A stretch of DNA of 64,000 nucleotides from Bacillota bacterium (GCA_023412005.1 JAEYOE010000003.1:120493-184492), one strand, 5' to 3'. Counted from the stretch's first letter, positions 50,979-59,752 are shown. A program made the numbers and translations. The notes: a model not told the origin generated them from the sequence alone.

Positions 50979-52529
50979 TTAATCAACATTCTTTACATAA
51001 TCAAGTATTATGCTCTCTGCTAGATTATCACTTCTGTTAATGTCATTTATAAAAAACTTTCGTTCATCTTTAGGTAATAACGAAGAAGCAATTGCTAACG
51101 CTCTTTTTGCCCATATATCAAGGGACTCATATTCTTGCTTTATTTCTCTTATCCAACTGCTCCCTTTTTTAACGCGGTATAAGGATAATATTATCTCTCT
51201 TTTTACGTTATTATCTGAATTTGAATAAAGTTTAATTAATTTATCAATACAATTAAATTTATCACTATGGGAAAAGAGACTTAAAATACAAATCTGAATA
51301 TACTTATTTGACCTAACAAAATCGTCGTCCAATAATAAAAATAGTTTTTTTCCGTCCTCATATAAGTCTACTTCACTTGTATCTGCCACCGATAAAAAAT
51401 ACTGCGAAATAGTATTTAATGCAGGCATTAGTTCATCTAAATACTTAATTGTTATTGACAAAGCATTTGTCACACCAAACTGTGAAAATCTATTATAAAG
51501 CCATTTAATCTTTGGATAGTCTATTGAAGGCGCATTTTTTAAATGCCCTTGTATAACTTCTTCAATATTCTCGTCGCTAAAAACCAATCCTATTTCTTCA
51601 TACTCTTCAAAATCCTCAACTATTTCGTATGGCCCAATAGCATAGTTTTCTAATACGCTACCGATAACCTGTTCAAACTCATTAATTGGATCATCAAATA
51701 TCATATCATTACAATACTTTTGAAATTCTTCAACACTTAATCTTTTTGTCTTTTGTTGCTGTAACATTAATTTTGAAGAATCAAGTAACTTAACCATCTC
51801 GTAGATTAATAATTTCATTTCCTTTTCACTATTAGCAAAAAGGACAATATCATCTGCATATCTACAGAAGTCTAATCCCTTTAATATCAAATTGTCATCT
51901 ATTTGTATTAAACACATTTCGGCCAGTAAATGTGAAGCATGAGGACCTACTGGAATACCTCTTGAAACCGTTTGTGTGGTACTTTGCAGCATATTTTTAA
52001 GCGCTTTTATTATTTGGTTTGGAAATCTACATTCGATTAATTGATTTTCTAATGTATGGTGATAAATTTGATTATAAAAATCTGCAATGTCTAAAACTAT
52101 AACAAATTTATACTTTTTGCTTTTTTCTTGTGCATTTGTCCAGAAGTTATTCCATGCATTTTTCTTGTTATATAAACTGCCTTCACTTGTCGGTTGAAAT
52201 CTATAATTAAATACTTTATTTTGCTCTATAGGTACTCTTAATTTTTCAATCAGATTGCCATATTCGTAAATAATCGCTGCAAATAATATACTATCTATCG
52301 GATCAAGTTGGGTAGCTACTCTGTAAGAAAACTCCCCTTTTGGTATTAAAAATTTTCTATGTGGTTGCCAGTTATAACTACCAATATCGATATCCTTTAA
52401 TTCGTTAACTATAGTGTCAATGTTGCTCTCAAAAAGATCGTATTCAATCAATCTTGGAAACAAATCAGTATCTTTTTCATGCAAAATATGAGTAAATGCC
52501 CATCTAATTGAGTTTTCATTTAGTTTCAT
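50979..52529 (-). CDS. Stand-alone Abi/UG-like reverse transcriptase
   Basis: The 516-residue protein has a polymerase domain with motif A DIADFYNQIY (Asp ~147), motif B-like SRGIPVGPHASHLLAE (~189-204), catalytic FCRYADDIVLF (YADD 224-227) and QQQKTKR (~257-263). The C-terminal ~220 residues are helical and HEAT-like. No maturase, En or group II intron RNA and no msr/msd is seen. This layout matches phage-defence reverse transcriptases (AbiA/AbiK and unknown-group types with alpha-repeat tails). The gene is much AT-richer than its neighbours and lies beside tRNA-Ala(CGC), signs of horizontal transfer. The exact group cannot be assigned by eye. Confidence 0.8.
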   Translation of the reverse strand: MKLNENSIRWAFTHILHEKDTDLFPRLIEYDLFESNIDTIVNELKDIDIGSYNWQPHRKFLIPKGEFSYRVATQLDPIDSILFAAIIYEYGNLIEKLRVPIEQNKVFNYRFQPTSEGSLYNKKNAWNNFWTNAQEKSKKYKFVIVLDIADFYNQIYHHTLENQLIECRFPNQIIKALKNMLQSTTQTVSRGIPVGPHASHLLAEMCLIQIDDNLILKGLDFCRYADDIVLFANSEKEMKLLIYEMVKLLDSSKLMLQQQKTKRLSVEEFQKYCNDMIFDDPINEFEQVIGSVLENYAIGPYEIVEDFEEYEEIGLVFSDENIEEVIQGHLKNAPSIDYPKIKWLYNRFSQFGVTNALSITIKYLDELMPALNTISQYFLSVADTSEVDLYEDGKKLFLLLDDDFVRSNKYIQICILSLFSHSDKFNCIDKLIKLYSNSDNNVKREIILSLYRVKKGSSWIREIKQEYESLDIWAKRALAIASSLLPKDERKFFINDINRSDNLAESIILDYVKNVD

Positions 52530-52696
52530 ATTTATTATATTCCTTATTAATAATTAATATCACATATTTTTCTATATATTATCATATATGATAATGTCGA
52601 ATAAAACAAATAAAATTACATATTGTAAACCAAGATATCTCATTGAATAAATATAGAATTGTCAAATAATCTGGTGTTCTGCTCTATAAAAAAAAG
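52530..52696. other. AT-rich spacer upstream of the reverse transcriptase
   Basis: About 165 bases, very AT-rich, including ATCATATATGAT palindromic sequence and a 12-bp inverted copy (52637-52648) of ATTCAATGAGAT at 50790-50801. It must hold the RT promoter and could hold a small RNA template; I see no decisive structure. Confidence 0.4.
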
Positions 52697-52718
52697 ACAC
52701 CGAATCTCTTCAGTGCCT
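52697..52718 (-). terminator. tRNA-Ala(CGC) terminator
   Basis: GGCACTGAA-GAGA-TTCGGTGTC hairpin right after the tRNA, followed by TTTTTTTT on the minus strand. A copy of 23 bases occurs at 48309-48331. Confidence 0.85.
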
Positions 52719-52719
52719 T

Positions 52720-52795
52720 TGGTGGAGCATAGCGGGATCGAACCGCTGACCTCTGCATTGCGAACGCAGCGCTCTACCAGCTGAGCCAATGCCCC
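52720..52795 (-). tRNA. tRNA-Ala(CGC)
   Basis: Cloverleaf with acceptor GGGGCAT/ATGCTCC (G3-U70 alanine identity pair), anticodon stem CTGCG/TGCAG with loop TTCGCAA (anticodon CGC), T-arm AGCGG-TTCGATC-CCGCT, discriminator A and encoded CCA. The reverse transcriptase island lies immediately downstream of its 3' end. Confidence 0.95.
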
Positions 52796-52870
52796 ATATT
52801 CATTTCACAGATTCGTATTATAACGCATTTTCACCCCCTGTGCAATAGTCCCCCGTCACTTTTTTTGATT

Positions 52871-52899
52871 TTGAAAAATGCCCTCCATCTTTGTATAAT
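52871..52899 (+). promoter_or_regulatory. WYL regulator promoter
   Basis: TTGAAA (52871-52876), 17-base spacer, TATAAT (52894-52899), about 30 bases before the GTG start. Confidence 0.75.
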
Positions 52900-52929
52900 A
52901 AGGCTATAAACCCAAAGGACGGTATTCCC

Positions 52930-53859
52930 GTGAAAACAGACAGACTGGTTGCCATCATCGTGATGCTGCTGCGGCGCGAGCGCGTCTCCGCCAAAGAGCT
53001 TGCGGAAAAATTCGATGTCTCTGTGCGCACCATACTGCGCGATGTCGACGCGATTAACCTTGCGGGCATCCCCATCGTCACCTATCAGGGCAGCGGCGGC
53101 GGCATCGGCATCGCGCCCGGCTACCGCATCGATAAAAGCGTGCTGAACAGCGACGAAATGGCCGCGGTTCTCTCCGCGCTCAAGGGCCTTGAGGGCACCA
53201 TCAGCACCGGCAGCCGCGAGGTACTCACCGAAAAGCTCAAAAACACGCTCAATGCGGCGCAGCTGCACAGCCTCGATACGAAGATGCGCCAGTTTGTGAT
53301 TGACCTATCGCCGTGGCACGACGACGAGGCCGCGCAGCAAAAACGCTTACGGATACGCGAAGCGATTGAAACCTCAAGCACGCTGCATTTCTCTTATACG
53401 GATTCTCAGGGAAGCCAAACGGCGCGCACCGTCGAGCCGTATTCGCTGATGTTGAAAAGCCAAAAATGGTATCTTTACGCGTGGTGCAGCCTGCGCGAGA
53501 GCTTCCGCTATTTCAAGCTATCGCGCATTCACGAGCTGCAAATCAGCGGCGAACCGTTTATGCCGCGCGAAGTGCCGCCCGAGCAGGCCGCCGAGCAGTC
53601 GCAATGGCAGGGCGATACCGGCATGGTCAATTTGCAGCTGCTGTTTACGCCGCAGATGCAAGGCATCATTTCTGAATGGTGGCCGCTTGAACAAGCCGAC
53701 GACGGCCGATACGCGGTTGAGGTATCGCTGCCGGACAATTACCAAACGCTCGGCTTCATCTTAAGCTTCGGCAGTCAGGTGGAGGTGGTTTCGCCGCCGC
53801 ACATGCGCGAAACGCTGAAATCCATCGCCGCCGAAATTTCTCAAATCTATTCGACCTAA
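52930..53859 (+). CDS. WYL-domain transcriptional regulator (YafY-like)
   Basis: The 309-residue protein has an N-terminal DeoR-like helix-turn-helix (SAKELAEKFDVSVRTILRDV, residues ~17-36) and a WYL domain (EPYSLMLKSQKWYLYAWC, ~175-192) plus WCX extension. WYL domains bind small ligands or nucleic acid. GTG 52930 is chosen because AAAGGACGG is upstream; no ATG start fits. A palindrome TGACATATAGCTGTCA (53862-53877) between it and the next gene is a candidate operator. Confidence 0.88.
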   Translation: MKTDRLVAIIVMLLRRERVSAKELAEKFDVSVRTILRDVDAINLAGIPIVTYQGSGGGIGIAPGYRIDKSVLNSDEMAAVLSALKGLEGTISTGSREVLTEKLKNTLNAAQLHSLDTKMRQFVIDLSPWHDDEAAQQKRLRIREAIETSSTLHFSYTDSQGSQTARTVEPYSLMLKSQKWYLYAWCSLRESFRYFKLSRIHELQISGEPFMPREVPPEQAAEQSQWQGDTGMVNLQLLFTPQMQGIISEWWPLEQADDGRYAVEVSLPDNYQTLGFILSFGSQVEVVSPPHMRETLKSIAAEISQIYST

Positions 53860-53861
53860 CA

Positions 53862-53877
53862 TGACATATAGCTGTCA
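53862..53877. promoter_or_regulatory. Palindromic candidate operator
   Basis: TGACA-TATAGC-TGTCA, 16 bp, lies directly after the WYL gene and before TACAAT (53890-53895), the likely -10 of the GyrI-like gene. It may be the WYL regulator's own site. Confidence 0.5.
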
Positions 53878-53920
53878 GGTTCATTGTGCTACAATCAGGA
53901 AAACCTTAAGGAGGCACACA

Positions 53921-54379
53921 ATGAACGAACAGTTTCAAATCATCGACGCGGCTGAGCAGCCGGTGCTGGCGGTACGCACGCGCACAGCGGTTAGCAACCT
54001 GCCGCAGATAATCGGCCAAGCGTATGCCGCTATTGCCGCTTACATGCAAGAGCTCGGCGAAACACCCAAGGAAGCGCCGTATACCGCTTACTTCAATATG
54101 GACATGGAAGACCTCGATGTGGAAATGGGCTTCCCCGTACCCAAGGCTTACCCCGGCAAGGGCGATATCAAGCCGGGTGTGATACCCGCGGGCAAGCAGG
54201 CAACGGCGATGTATAAGGGCGCGTATGAAAAAATGGCGCCGACGTATGAAGCCTTCACCGCTTGGGTGGCCGCTCAGGGGTACGAGCCCACAGGCAGCAG
54301 CTACGAGTTTTATTACAACGCGCCGGGTGAGGTGAGCGACGACGAGCTGCTGACCAAAATTATGTTTCCGCTCAAATAG
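53921..54379 (+). CDS. GyrI-like small-molecule-binding protein
   Basis: The 152-residue protein with a GyrI/AraC-effector fold has paired SHS2 modules: YTAYFNMDMEDLDVEMGFPV (residues ~51-70) and the C-terminal SYEFYYNAPGEVSDDELLT. Stand-alone members bind hydrophobic or planar compounds or hydrolyse them. AAGGAGG precedes ATG 53921; the longer frame to 53861 overlaps the operator. It belongs to the WYL-GyrI-BtrH cluster, and the three genes probably work together on one compound (inference). Confidence 0.85.
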   Translation: MNEQFQIIDAAEQPVLAVRTRTAVSNLPQIIGQAYAAIAAYMQELGETPKEAPYTAYFNMDMEDLDVEMGFPVPKAYPGKGDIKPGVIPAGKQATAMYKGAYEKMAPTYEAFTAWVAAQGYEPTGSSYEFYYNAPGEVSDDELLTKIMFPLK

Positions 54380-54393
54380 TGAGGATTGCAACG

Positions 54394-55377
54394 ATGTCAT
54401 CAAAGATTTTGAACGTTCAGCCGTTCCCCGGCCAACACTGCGAAACCTCCGCCACTGGCACACTGCTCAGTCAAATCGGCATCAGCCTGTCTGAGCCCAT
54501 GCTGTTTGGCCTTGGCGAGGGCTTAAGCTTTATCTACTGGAACATGAAAACGATGAACGCGCCGTTTTTCGGCGGACGCAACAAGCAGGACGGCATCACG
54601 CAAAACCTCGCGAAAAACCTTCAGTTTGAGCTCGATGTTAAGGAAACCGCGTCAGCCGCCAAGGCATGGGACAACGTGAAAGCAAACATCGACGCCGGTG
54701 TCCCGGTCGGGCTCAAGCTCGATTGCTACCATCTCGATTACTTCACGGAGAAGATTCATTTCGCGGGACATTATGTCGCGATGACCGGCTACGACGACAC
54801 ATACGCCTATGTGGCGGATACGGGGCAGCCGCAAAAAACCACGCTAATCAGTCTCGCGCTCGCCCGCAGCGAAAAGGGGCCGATGTCGTCCAAGAATTTG
54901 AGCTATACCGTCAGCAAAGGCCGCGATGATTTTGATTTGGAAACGGCTGTGAAGCAGGCCGTTCGCAGCAACGCACAGGCATATTTAAGCCCGCCCATTA
55001 CGAACATTTCTTACAAAGGAATTGCCAAGGCGGGCAAAGAGATAAAAAAGTGGTTTGAAGGCAGCAAGAACATAGAGGCGGAATTTTCGCAGGCGGCGAT
55101 GCTGATGGAGGAAGGGGGAACGGGCGGTGCGCTGTTCCGTAACCTCTACCGCGATTTTCTCAAAGAGTGTGCCACGCTGCTGACGCATGACGAAATCGCC
55201 GAAGGGTATGAGCTGTTCTGCGATATCGCGCCGCTGTGGTCGAAGGTGGCTGCGCTGTTCAGGCTGACGGCAAAAACACAAAGCAAAGAGCCTGTTGATC
55301 AGGCTTCTGAAATTCTCATAGAACTGTCGCAGAAGGAAAAGCAGGCAATGGAACGGCTCAGCGCAATGGCCGACTAA
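54394..55377 (+). CDS. BtrH N-terminal/DUF4872 domain protein
   Basis: The 327-residue protein has a BtrH-type papain-like N-terminal half, with Cys in PGQHCETSATGTLL (residue ~12) and His in HFAGHYVAMTGYDDTYAYV (~125). A helical DUF4872 C-terminal half follows. BtrH transfers a gamma-glutamyl or acyl group in butirosin synthesis; here no antibiotic cluster is seen, so the substrate is unknown. GAGG precedes ATG 54394, 15 bases after the preceding stop. It is the third gene of the WYL cluster. Confidence 0.8.
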   Translation: MSSKILNVQPFPGQHCETSATGTLLSQIGISLSEPMLFGLGEGLSFIYWNMKTMNAPFFGGRNKQDGITQNLAKNLQFELDVKETASAAKAWDNVKANIDAGVPVGLKLDCYHLDYFTEKIHFAGHYVAMTGYDDTYAYVADTGQPQKTTLISLALARSEKGPMSSKNLSYTVSKGRDDFDLETAVKQAVRSNAQAYLSPPITNISYKGIAKAGKEIKKWFEGSKNIEAEFSQAAMLMEEGGTGGALFRNLYRDFLKECATLLTHDEIAEGYELFCDIAPLWSKVAALFRLTAKTQSKEPVDQASEILIELSQKEKQAMERLSAMAD

Positions 55378-55720
55378 AAATGACAGATGTCAATCCGGCA
55401 GTTGACGGAAGGAGTTTTCAGCGCGCTATGTCATTGCGATCATAGCACGGGCGGGTCAAGACACCGCCCCTACGGTTCGAGAAATTTGGTTTCTTTTCCG
55501 CATTCATGTGCGTTGTTACAATTACGGAAGCACCCTTGCCTCCCTCTAGAGGGAGGTGGCAGACCTCGATTTTAATCGAGTGTCTGACGGAAGGAGTGAA
55601 TGTGCATAATCTTGTTAAAAGCCTCCCTCAGTCGCCTAACGGCGACAGCTCCCTCTAAGAGGGAGCCAAGGGTACGAATCAGCAGTCAATGCAATCGGGG
55701 GTGATAATCGCCTCTTTGCG
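55378..55720. repeat. Intergenic region with palindromic repeats
   Basis: It contains several near-perfect hairpins: CCTCCCTCTAGAGGGAGG (55539-55556), CTCGATTTTAATCGAG (55564-55580), GTCGCC-TAAC-GGCGAC (55631-55646) and GCTCCCTCT-AAG-AGGGAGC (55648-55666). GACGGAAGGAGT occurs twice. They resemble dispersed intergenic hairpin repeats of Clostridia; no gene is present. Confidence 0.6.
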
Positions 55721-56113
55721 TTACTCAGCCGTCGGCTGCCGTAAGTTGCCGTCTTTATCAAACGTCTGCCTCAGCGCACGCTCCGTAGGGAAAACGGCGA
55801 GAATCAACACCACCACTTGCACCAGGCATATCACAACGCCCCAAAGGCCTGTCGTCTCTGTGTCCTGCCCGATCACCAGCAGCAGCGCCATCGCAGACAG
55901 CGGCAGCATCACTAGCCCCACCAAAAACCAGTTGCGGCCGCAGTGCTTATGCGCAAAGACCCAAGTCTCTTGATTTTTCATCGACATCGCTGTGCGGTAA
56001 CCGTAAATAAAGTTGATTTTTTTCGGTACCCTAACTGAAAACAGCTTGCCTAAAAGAATCATCACCAAAGGGATCAGCAAATCCATGATCAGCATAAAAA
56101 CCCAGAATCCCAA
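55721..56113 (-). CDS. SdpI/YhfL-like membrane protein
   Basis: The 130-residue protein has four hydrophobic helices and the SdpI family segment KKINFIYGYRTAMSMKNQETW (residues ~31-51), followed by FAHKHCGRNW. SdpI confers immunity to the SdpC toxin in Bacillus, but most family members have unknown roles. It follows the mntH gene by 13 bases on the same strand, so both are likely one transcript. CTCCTTTCTT-side ribosome binding site AGGAGGAAAG precedes the start. Confidence 0.82.
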   Translation of the reverse strand: MGFWVFMLIMDLLIPLVMILLGKLFSVRVPKKINFIYGYRTAMSMKNQETWVFAHKHCGRNWFLVGLVMLPLSAMALLLVIGQDTETTGLWGVVICLVQVVVLILAVFPTERALRQTFDKDGNLRQPTAE

Positions 56114-56126
56114 TTGTCTTTCCTCC

Positions 56127-57388
56127 TTAATAGTTTAAAAACAGCATGACGTTCAGCACCGTCACCAGTGCGGCAATTACGATGAGCACCGCCTGATGCC
56201 AAATTGAATTGCGATACTCACCCATCACCTTTTTTGACGATGTGAGGTACACCTGCAATATCACCGTTAACGGCAGCTGTATGCTCAAAAACATCTGAGA
56301 ATAGATGAGGCCGGCGAACGGATCGGGAATGACGAATATCACGGCGACAGCCGCCGCGAGTATCGCCGCCACGCCGTATTTCGTGTGCTTTTGCTTTATG
56401 TCGTAGGGCTGCTTAAAAAAGCCCGCCACGATGGATCCACCCGCCATACCGGCGGTGGTGGTCGACGATATGCCCGAAAACAGCAGCGCAATGCCAAACA
56501 CAATCGCCGCGACCTTGCCGAGCATCGGCTCTAAAAGCTGCTGCGCCTGCCCCAGCTCCGCCACGGCGGTATGACTGCTGAAAAATGTGGCCGCCGCCAG
56601 TATGATCATCGCGCTGTTGATGCACCACCCGATGATCATGGAAAAAAGCGTATCGGCAAACTCGTATTTCAGCTGTTTTTTGATGACAGCGGGGTCTTCC
56701 TTGTTCCACTCCCGGCTCTGTATGATTTCGGAATGCAGAAATAAGTTATGCGGCATCACCACCGCGCCGAGCACCGCCATGATGATGGGCATTGATCCTT
56801 TTGGGAACGTGGGCGTCACCCACCCGAGCGCAGCCTGACCCCAGTCGACCTGAACGATGCTGAGCTCGTATATAAACGAAAAACCGATGATCGACACAAA
56901 CCCGATAATGAACTTCTCGAGCCGTTTATACGAATTCGTCAACAGCAGCCAGAGTATCAGCGCCAGCAGCAGCACAGAACCGATGCGTATCGGCAGCCCG
57001 AAAAGCAGCTGCAGCGCAATCGCGCCGCCCAGTATCTCCGCCAGCGCCGTGGATACAGACGCAAGCACTGCCGTGGAAAGTATCGCTCTTGATAAAAACG
57101 GTTTTAAGTGTTTTGTCGCCGCCTCCGCAAGGCAGTCGCCCGTTGCGATTCCCAGATGTGCCACGTTATGCTGCAGAATGATCAGCATGATGGTGGACAG
57201 CGTAACCATCCACAGCAGCGTATACCCATAGCCGGAACCTGCGGCTATGTTGGAGGCCCAGTTGCCGGGGTCAATAAACCCCACAGTCACAAGCAGCCCG
57301 GGGCCGATGTATTTTAAAATCTCCTTGGCATTGTAAGGCCGCTTTTCTTTAACATCATTTTTTTAGGCCTGCCTGTTAAAAGCGCCAT
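56127..57388 (-). pseudogene. mntH: Nramp-family divalent metal transporter with apparent frameshift
   Basis: Most of an Nramp transporter (Mn2+/Fe2+:H+ symport) is present, with VGFIDPGNWASNIAAG in helix 1 (DPGN metal site) and MPHNLFLHS in helix 6. In its frame, conserved N-terminal sequence KRPYNAKEILKYIGPG continues upstream to a TAA without any start. A real start, ATG 57388 with GGGAGG, lies in another frame. One extra A in the A7 run at 57358-57364 would join both into a 420-residue protein of normal length. This is a one-base deletion, a sequencing error or frameshifting at the slippery run. Conserved core residues look intact. Confidence 0.75.
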
Positions 57389-57444
57389 GAGCGCCTCCCA
57401 AATTTCCTGTTGATACCTGTTTGGAATATTATATAACAAAAAAG

Positions 57445-57472
57445 CCGTGAAGCAAATCAGCTTCATGGCTCA
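57445..57472 (-). terminator. Terminator between the PPOX-like and mntH genes
   Basis: AGCCATGAAGC and GCTTCACGGCT around TGATTT on the minus strand, followed by TTTTTTG. Confidence 0.8.
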
Positions 57473-57486
57473 AATTGACACGATGA

Positions 57487-57930
57487 TCAAAAGGCGACTT
57501 TTGGGATCTCACGCTCTTTGATATTCCATTTCATATTCCAGATGTACGCCGAGCCTTTGATGATGCGGAAAATCACACATTCGGTGTTCACCCCGGCGCG
57601 CTCCATATTGCCCCAAAGCCACGGGCGTTCCTTCTTGAGCCGTTCCAGCAGCGCTTCATCCGCCACTGTTTCGGCGGTGCCTGCCACATGCAGCGTTTCA
57701 AAGTTTACCGGATCCGTCGGGTTGCGTATAAACGCCGCCTCCACATAGGGGTTTTTCTGAATCTGCCCGCAAAGCCTCTTGGCCTCTGCGGTGTGAAAAT
57801 AGAACCCGGTTTCATCGGCAAACCACATCAGCATACCGCGTACATGCGGCTTACCGTCTTCGCTGGTCGCAAGCCAGCTCGAAGGGTTTTCGTTCGCAAA
57901 CTGAAGAACATTCACCAAGCTTTCGTCCAT
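57487..57930 (-). CDS. Pyridoxamine 5'-phosphate oxidase-family protein
   Basis: The 147-residue FMN-binding split-barrel protein begins VNVLQFANENPSSWLATSED and has GKPHVRGMLMWFADETGFYF (residues ~27-46), the usual flavin-binding strands. Members reduce or oxidise small substrates or act as nitroreductase-like or heme-related enzymes; the reaction here is not evident. GGAGG sits 9 bases before ATG 57930, and ATG 57945 overlaps this site. It is monocistronic. Confidence 0.85.
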   Translation of the reverse strand: MDESLVNVLQFANENPSSWLATSEDGKPHVRGMLMWFADETGFYFHTAEAKRLCGQIQKNPYVEAAFIRNPTDPVNFETLHVAGTAETVADEALLERLKKERPWLWGNMERAGVNTECVIFRIIKGSAYIWNMKWNIKEREIPKVAF

Positions 57931-58022
57931 TTTAACTGCCTCCATAAAAATTTCATGGTCATATGATAGCTCGGCAAAGCGTCACGGCGCTTTCAAAATA
58001 GCCGCAAAAAGTATCAGTATTC

Positions 58023-58916
58023 TCAGAGTTTTGATACCTGTTGGCGGTAAAGCGACGGGGTCATTCGGTACTTTTCCAGAAAGCACGATGAAAAATAAGA
58101 CGAACTGGAGAACCCGCAGATCAGCGCGATGTCCGTAATGTTATGCTTGTCGTTCATCAGCATGCTCCGCGCCTTTTGCAGCCGCAGCATATTCAAAAAA
58201 TCGATCGGCGTTTCTCCGGTCACCGCTTTAAAAACCTTGGAAAAATGCCCTGCCGAAAAGCCGACATACTCAGCCAGGCCGTCTACCGTTATTTTTTCGG
58301 CCATATGGCCGGACATGTATGCGATGGCCCTGTCCACCTCAAACCGGTCATAAAGCGGAATGGTCTGCGGCGTTTCGGCCATAACAGAACGCGCCGTCAA
58401 ATGCGCGATTACACCCGCCAAACTATCCAGCAGCGATTCATTTCCGCTCTGGTTTGATTCGAGCATGAAGCACCTCAGCAGGTTTAACAGCTCCGGGTGC
58501 GGCGTAAATATTTCCCCTTTAAAAATGGGGATGTGCTTTTGATATTGGCGCAGCGTGCCTTCAAAAAGCTCTTTATCGATCGCGACGGCGATGTAGCTCT
58601 GAAAATACGCCTCTTCAACCTCCTGATGCGCAACCATAGGAGACATGGCGCTGAGGCATTTACCGTCTGCCAGATCATATGACAAATGCCGCCCTTCCAC
58701 TACCATATCGCTCACCGGTTGAAAGTAAAAAATAAATGTGTAGGCGGGGTGGGTATGGCTCGGCGTCACTGCATAGCCGCAGTGCCCCTTCGACGGAATA
58801 AATAAGCTAACCTTGGGGTGCATAAAGCATTCGAGGTTTTCGCGCATTTGCTGTGCCATCTCATTTCCGATATCGCCGATCAGCTTATTGAGGATTTCAA
58901 TGAATTTGTATGGCAT
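58023..58916 (-). CDS. AraC family transcriptional regulator
   Basis: The 297-residue protein has an N-terminal cupin-like sensing domain (THPAYTFIFYFQPVSDMVVE, ~53-72) and a C-terminal pair of helix-turn-helices (GLAEYVGFSAGHFSKVFKAV; then ITDIALICGFSSSSYFSSCF). GGGGGAGAG precedes ATG 58916; the longer frame to 59048 overlaps the cupin gene and lacks a site. It lies 62 bases after the cupin gene on the same strand, so the two may be one operon. Confidence 0.9.
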   Translation of the reverse strand: MPYKFIEILNKLIGDIGNEMAQQMRENLECFMHPKVSLFIPSKGHCGYAVTPSHTHPAYTFIFYFQPVSDMVVEGRHLSYDLADGKCLSAMSPMVAHQEVEEAYFQSYIAVAIDKELFEGTLRQYQKHIPIFKGEIFTPHPELLNLLRCFMLESNQSGNESLLDSLAGVIAHLTARSVMAETPQTIPLYDRFEVDRAIAYMSGHMAEKITVDGLAEYVGFSAGHFSKVFKAVTGETPIDFLNMLRLQKARSMLMNDKHNITDIALICGFSSSSYFSSCFLEKYRMTPSLYRQQVSKL

Positions 58917-58978
58917 TTCTCTCCCCCGTTCCGTTGTATAACAAGCGTTTTCCCGATAGCTTTTTGCTATCAACATCC

Positions 58979-59323
58979 TCATTCTGCCGTAATTCTTTTG
59001 CCGCCGAACGCGTGGATCGTTCTTGTACCGGCTGTACTGCGCCCCCACTGCAGCGTCCCCGCCGGAACAAACAGCTCATCACCGGCATTCAAGACCACTT
59101 CTTTATCCTCAAAACAGGCTGTGTATTGGCCCGCAACAACAACCGTGTATTCATCGAAGTCATGCCTGTGCTTTTGCGATTCCCTGTCGGCATGACATGT
59201 CCAGAAAGCCATTTGGCCGCCGCCAGGCCCATCGTAATAATAACCTACCACATCCCGCGTGTTCTGCGCGCTGCCAGGAACACGGTTGCCTTCATTTTTC
59301 ATAAAATCCGGAAAATCCTGCAT
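58979..59323 (-). CDS. Small cupin-domain protein
   Basis: The 114-residue single cupin barrel has metal-binding residues in HRHDFDEYTVVVAGQY (residues ~52-67; G(X)5HXH-like motif 1) and a weaker motif 2 (AGDELFVPAGTLQWG, where the expected His is Gln). It may be a dioxygenase-like or sugar-binding protein. It is followed by the AraC gene, so its product may be the sensed or metabolised ligand pathway. The start follows GAGAAAAGG. Confidence 0.82.
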   Translation of the reverse strand: MQDFPDFMKNEGNRVPGSAQNTRDVVGYYYDGPGGGQMAFWTCHADRESQKHRHDFDEYTVVVAGQYTACFEDKEVVLNAGDELFVPAGTLQWGRSTAGTRTIHAFGGKRITAE

Positions 59324-59426
59324 GGCCTTTTCTCCCTCGTTAAATGATTTACAGCTTAATTCCCATTATTTTATTCTAACACCAAACCGGCTCATGGCTC
59401 AAGAAATGAATATAAGGTAGTTAAAG

Positions 59427-59537
59427 ATGAGAAAGATTTCCGCTGCGTCCGTTATCGCTGTTTTAATCATTTTCGTTGGCGGGATACTGGCATTTATCGT
59501 GCTGATATTGAGCATTGGCCTGTCGGCGATATTGTGA
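59427..59537 (+). CDS. Small single-helix membrane protein (36 aa)
   Basis: ATG 59427 to TGA 59537 encodes MRKISAASVIAVLIIFVGGI followed by LAFIVLILSIGLSAIL. The one long hydrophobic helix with basic N-terminus suits a small membrane protein or a leader. TAAGGTAG lies 9 bases before the ATG. No family is evident. It is isolated between the cupin promoter region and the ECF gene. Confidence 0.45.
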   Translation: MRKISAASVIAVLIIFVGGILAFIVLILSIGLSAIL

Positions 59538-59752
59538 ATTCAAATTGCTGCTATTGTATTGTTTTCGCTCGACTGTCAAGAGTCACGAACATTGAGTAAT
59601 ACCATCTATTAAGATGTTTTTTCGGTAGTTTGTTTAATAAATATAAGAATCCCCACTATACCAAAATAAAAGCCCACATTGCATGCAAGCCTTATATTTT
59701 GATACACTTTTAGCTGCATGAGTATGACATCGCCAATTTATTACGACGCAGC

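Noticed and set aside
50979..52529. Retron or group II intron around the reverse transcriptase
   Set aside because: No msr/msd-like inverted repeats, no intron domain V-like hairpin, and no maturase or endonuclease domain are visible.
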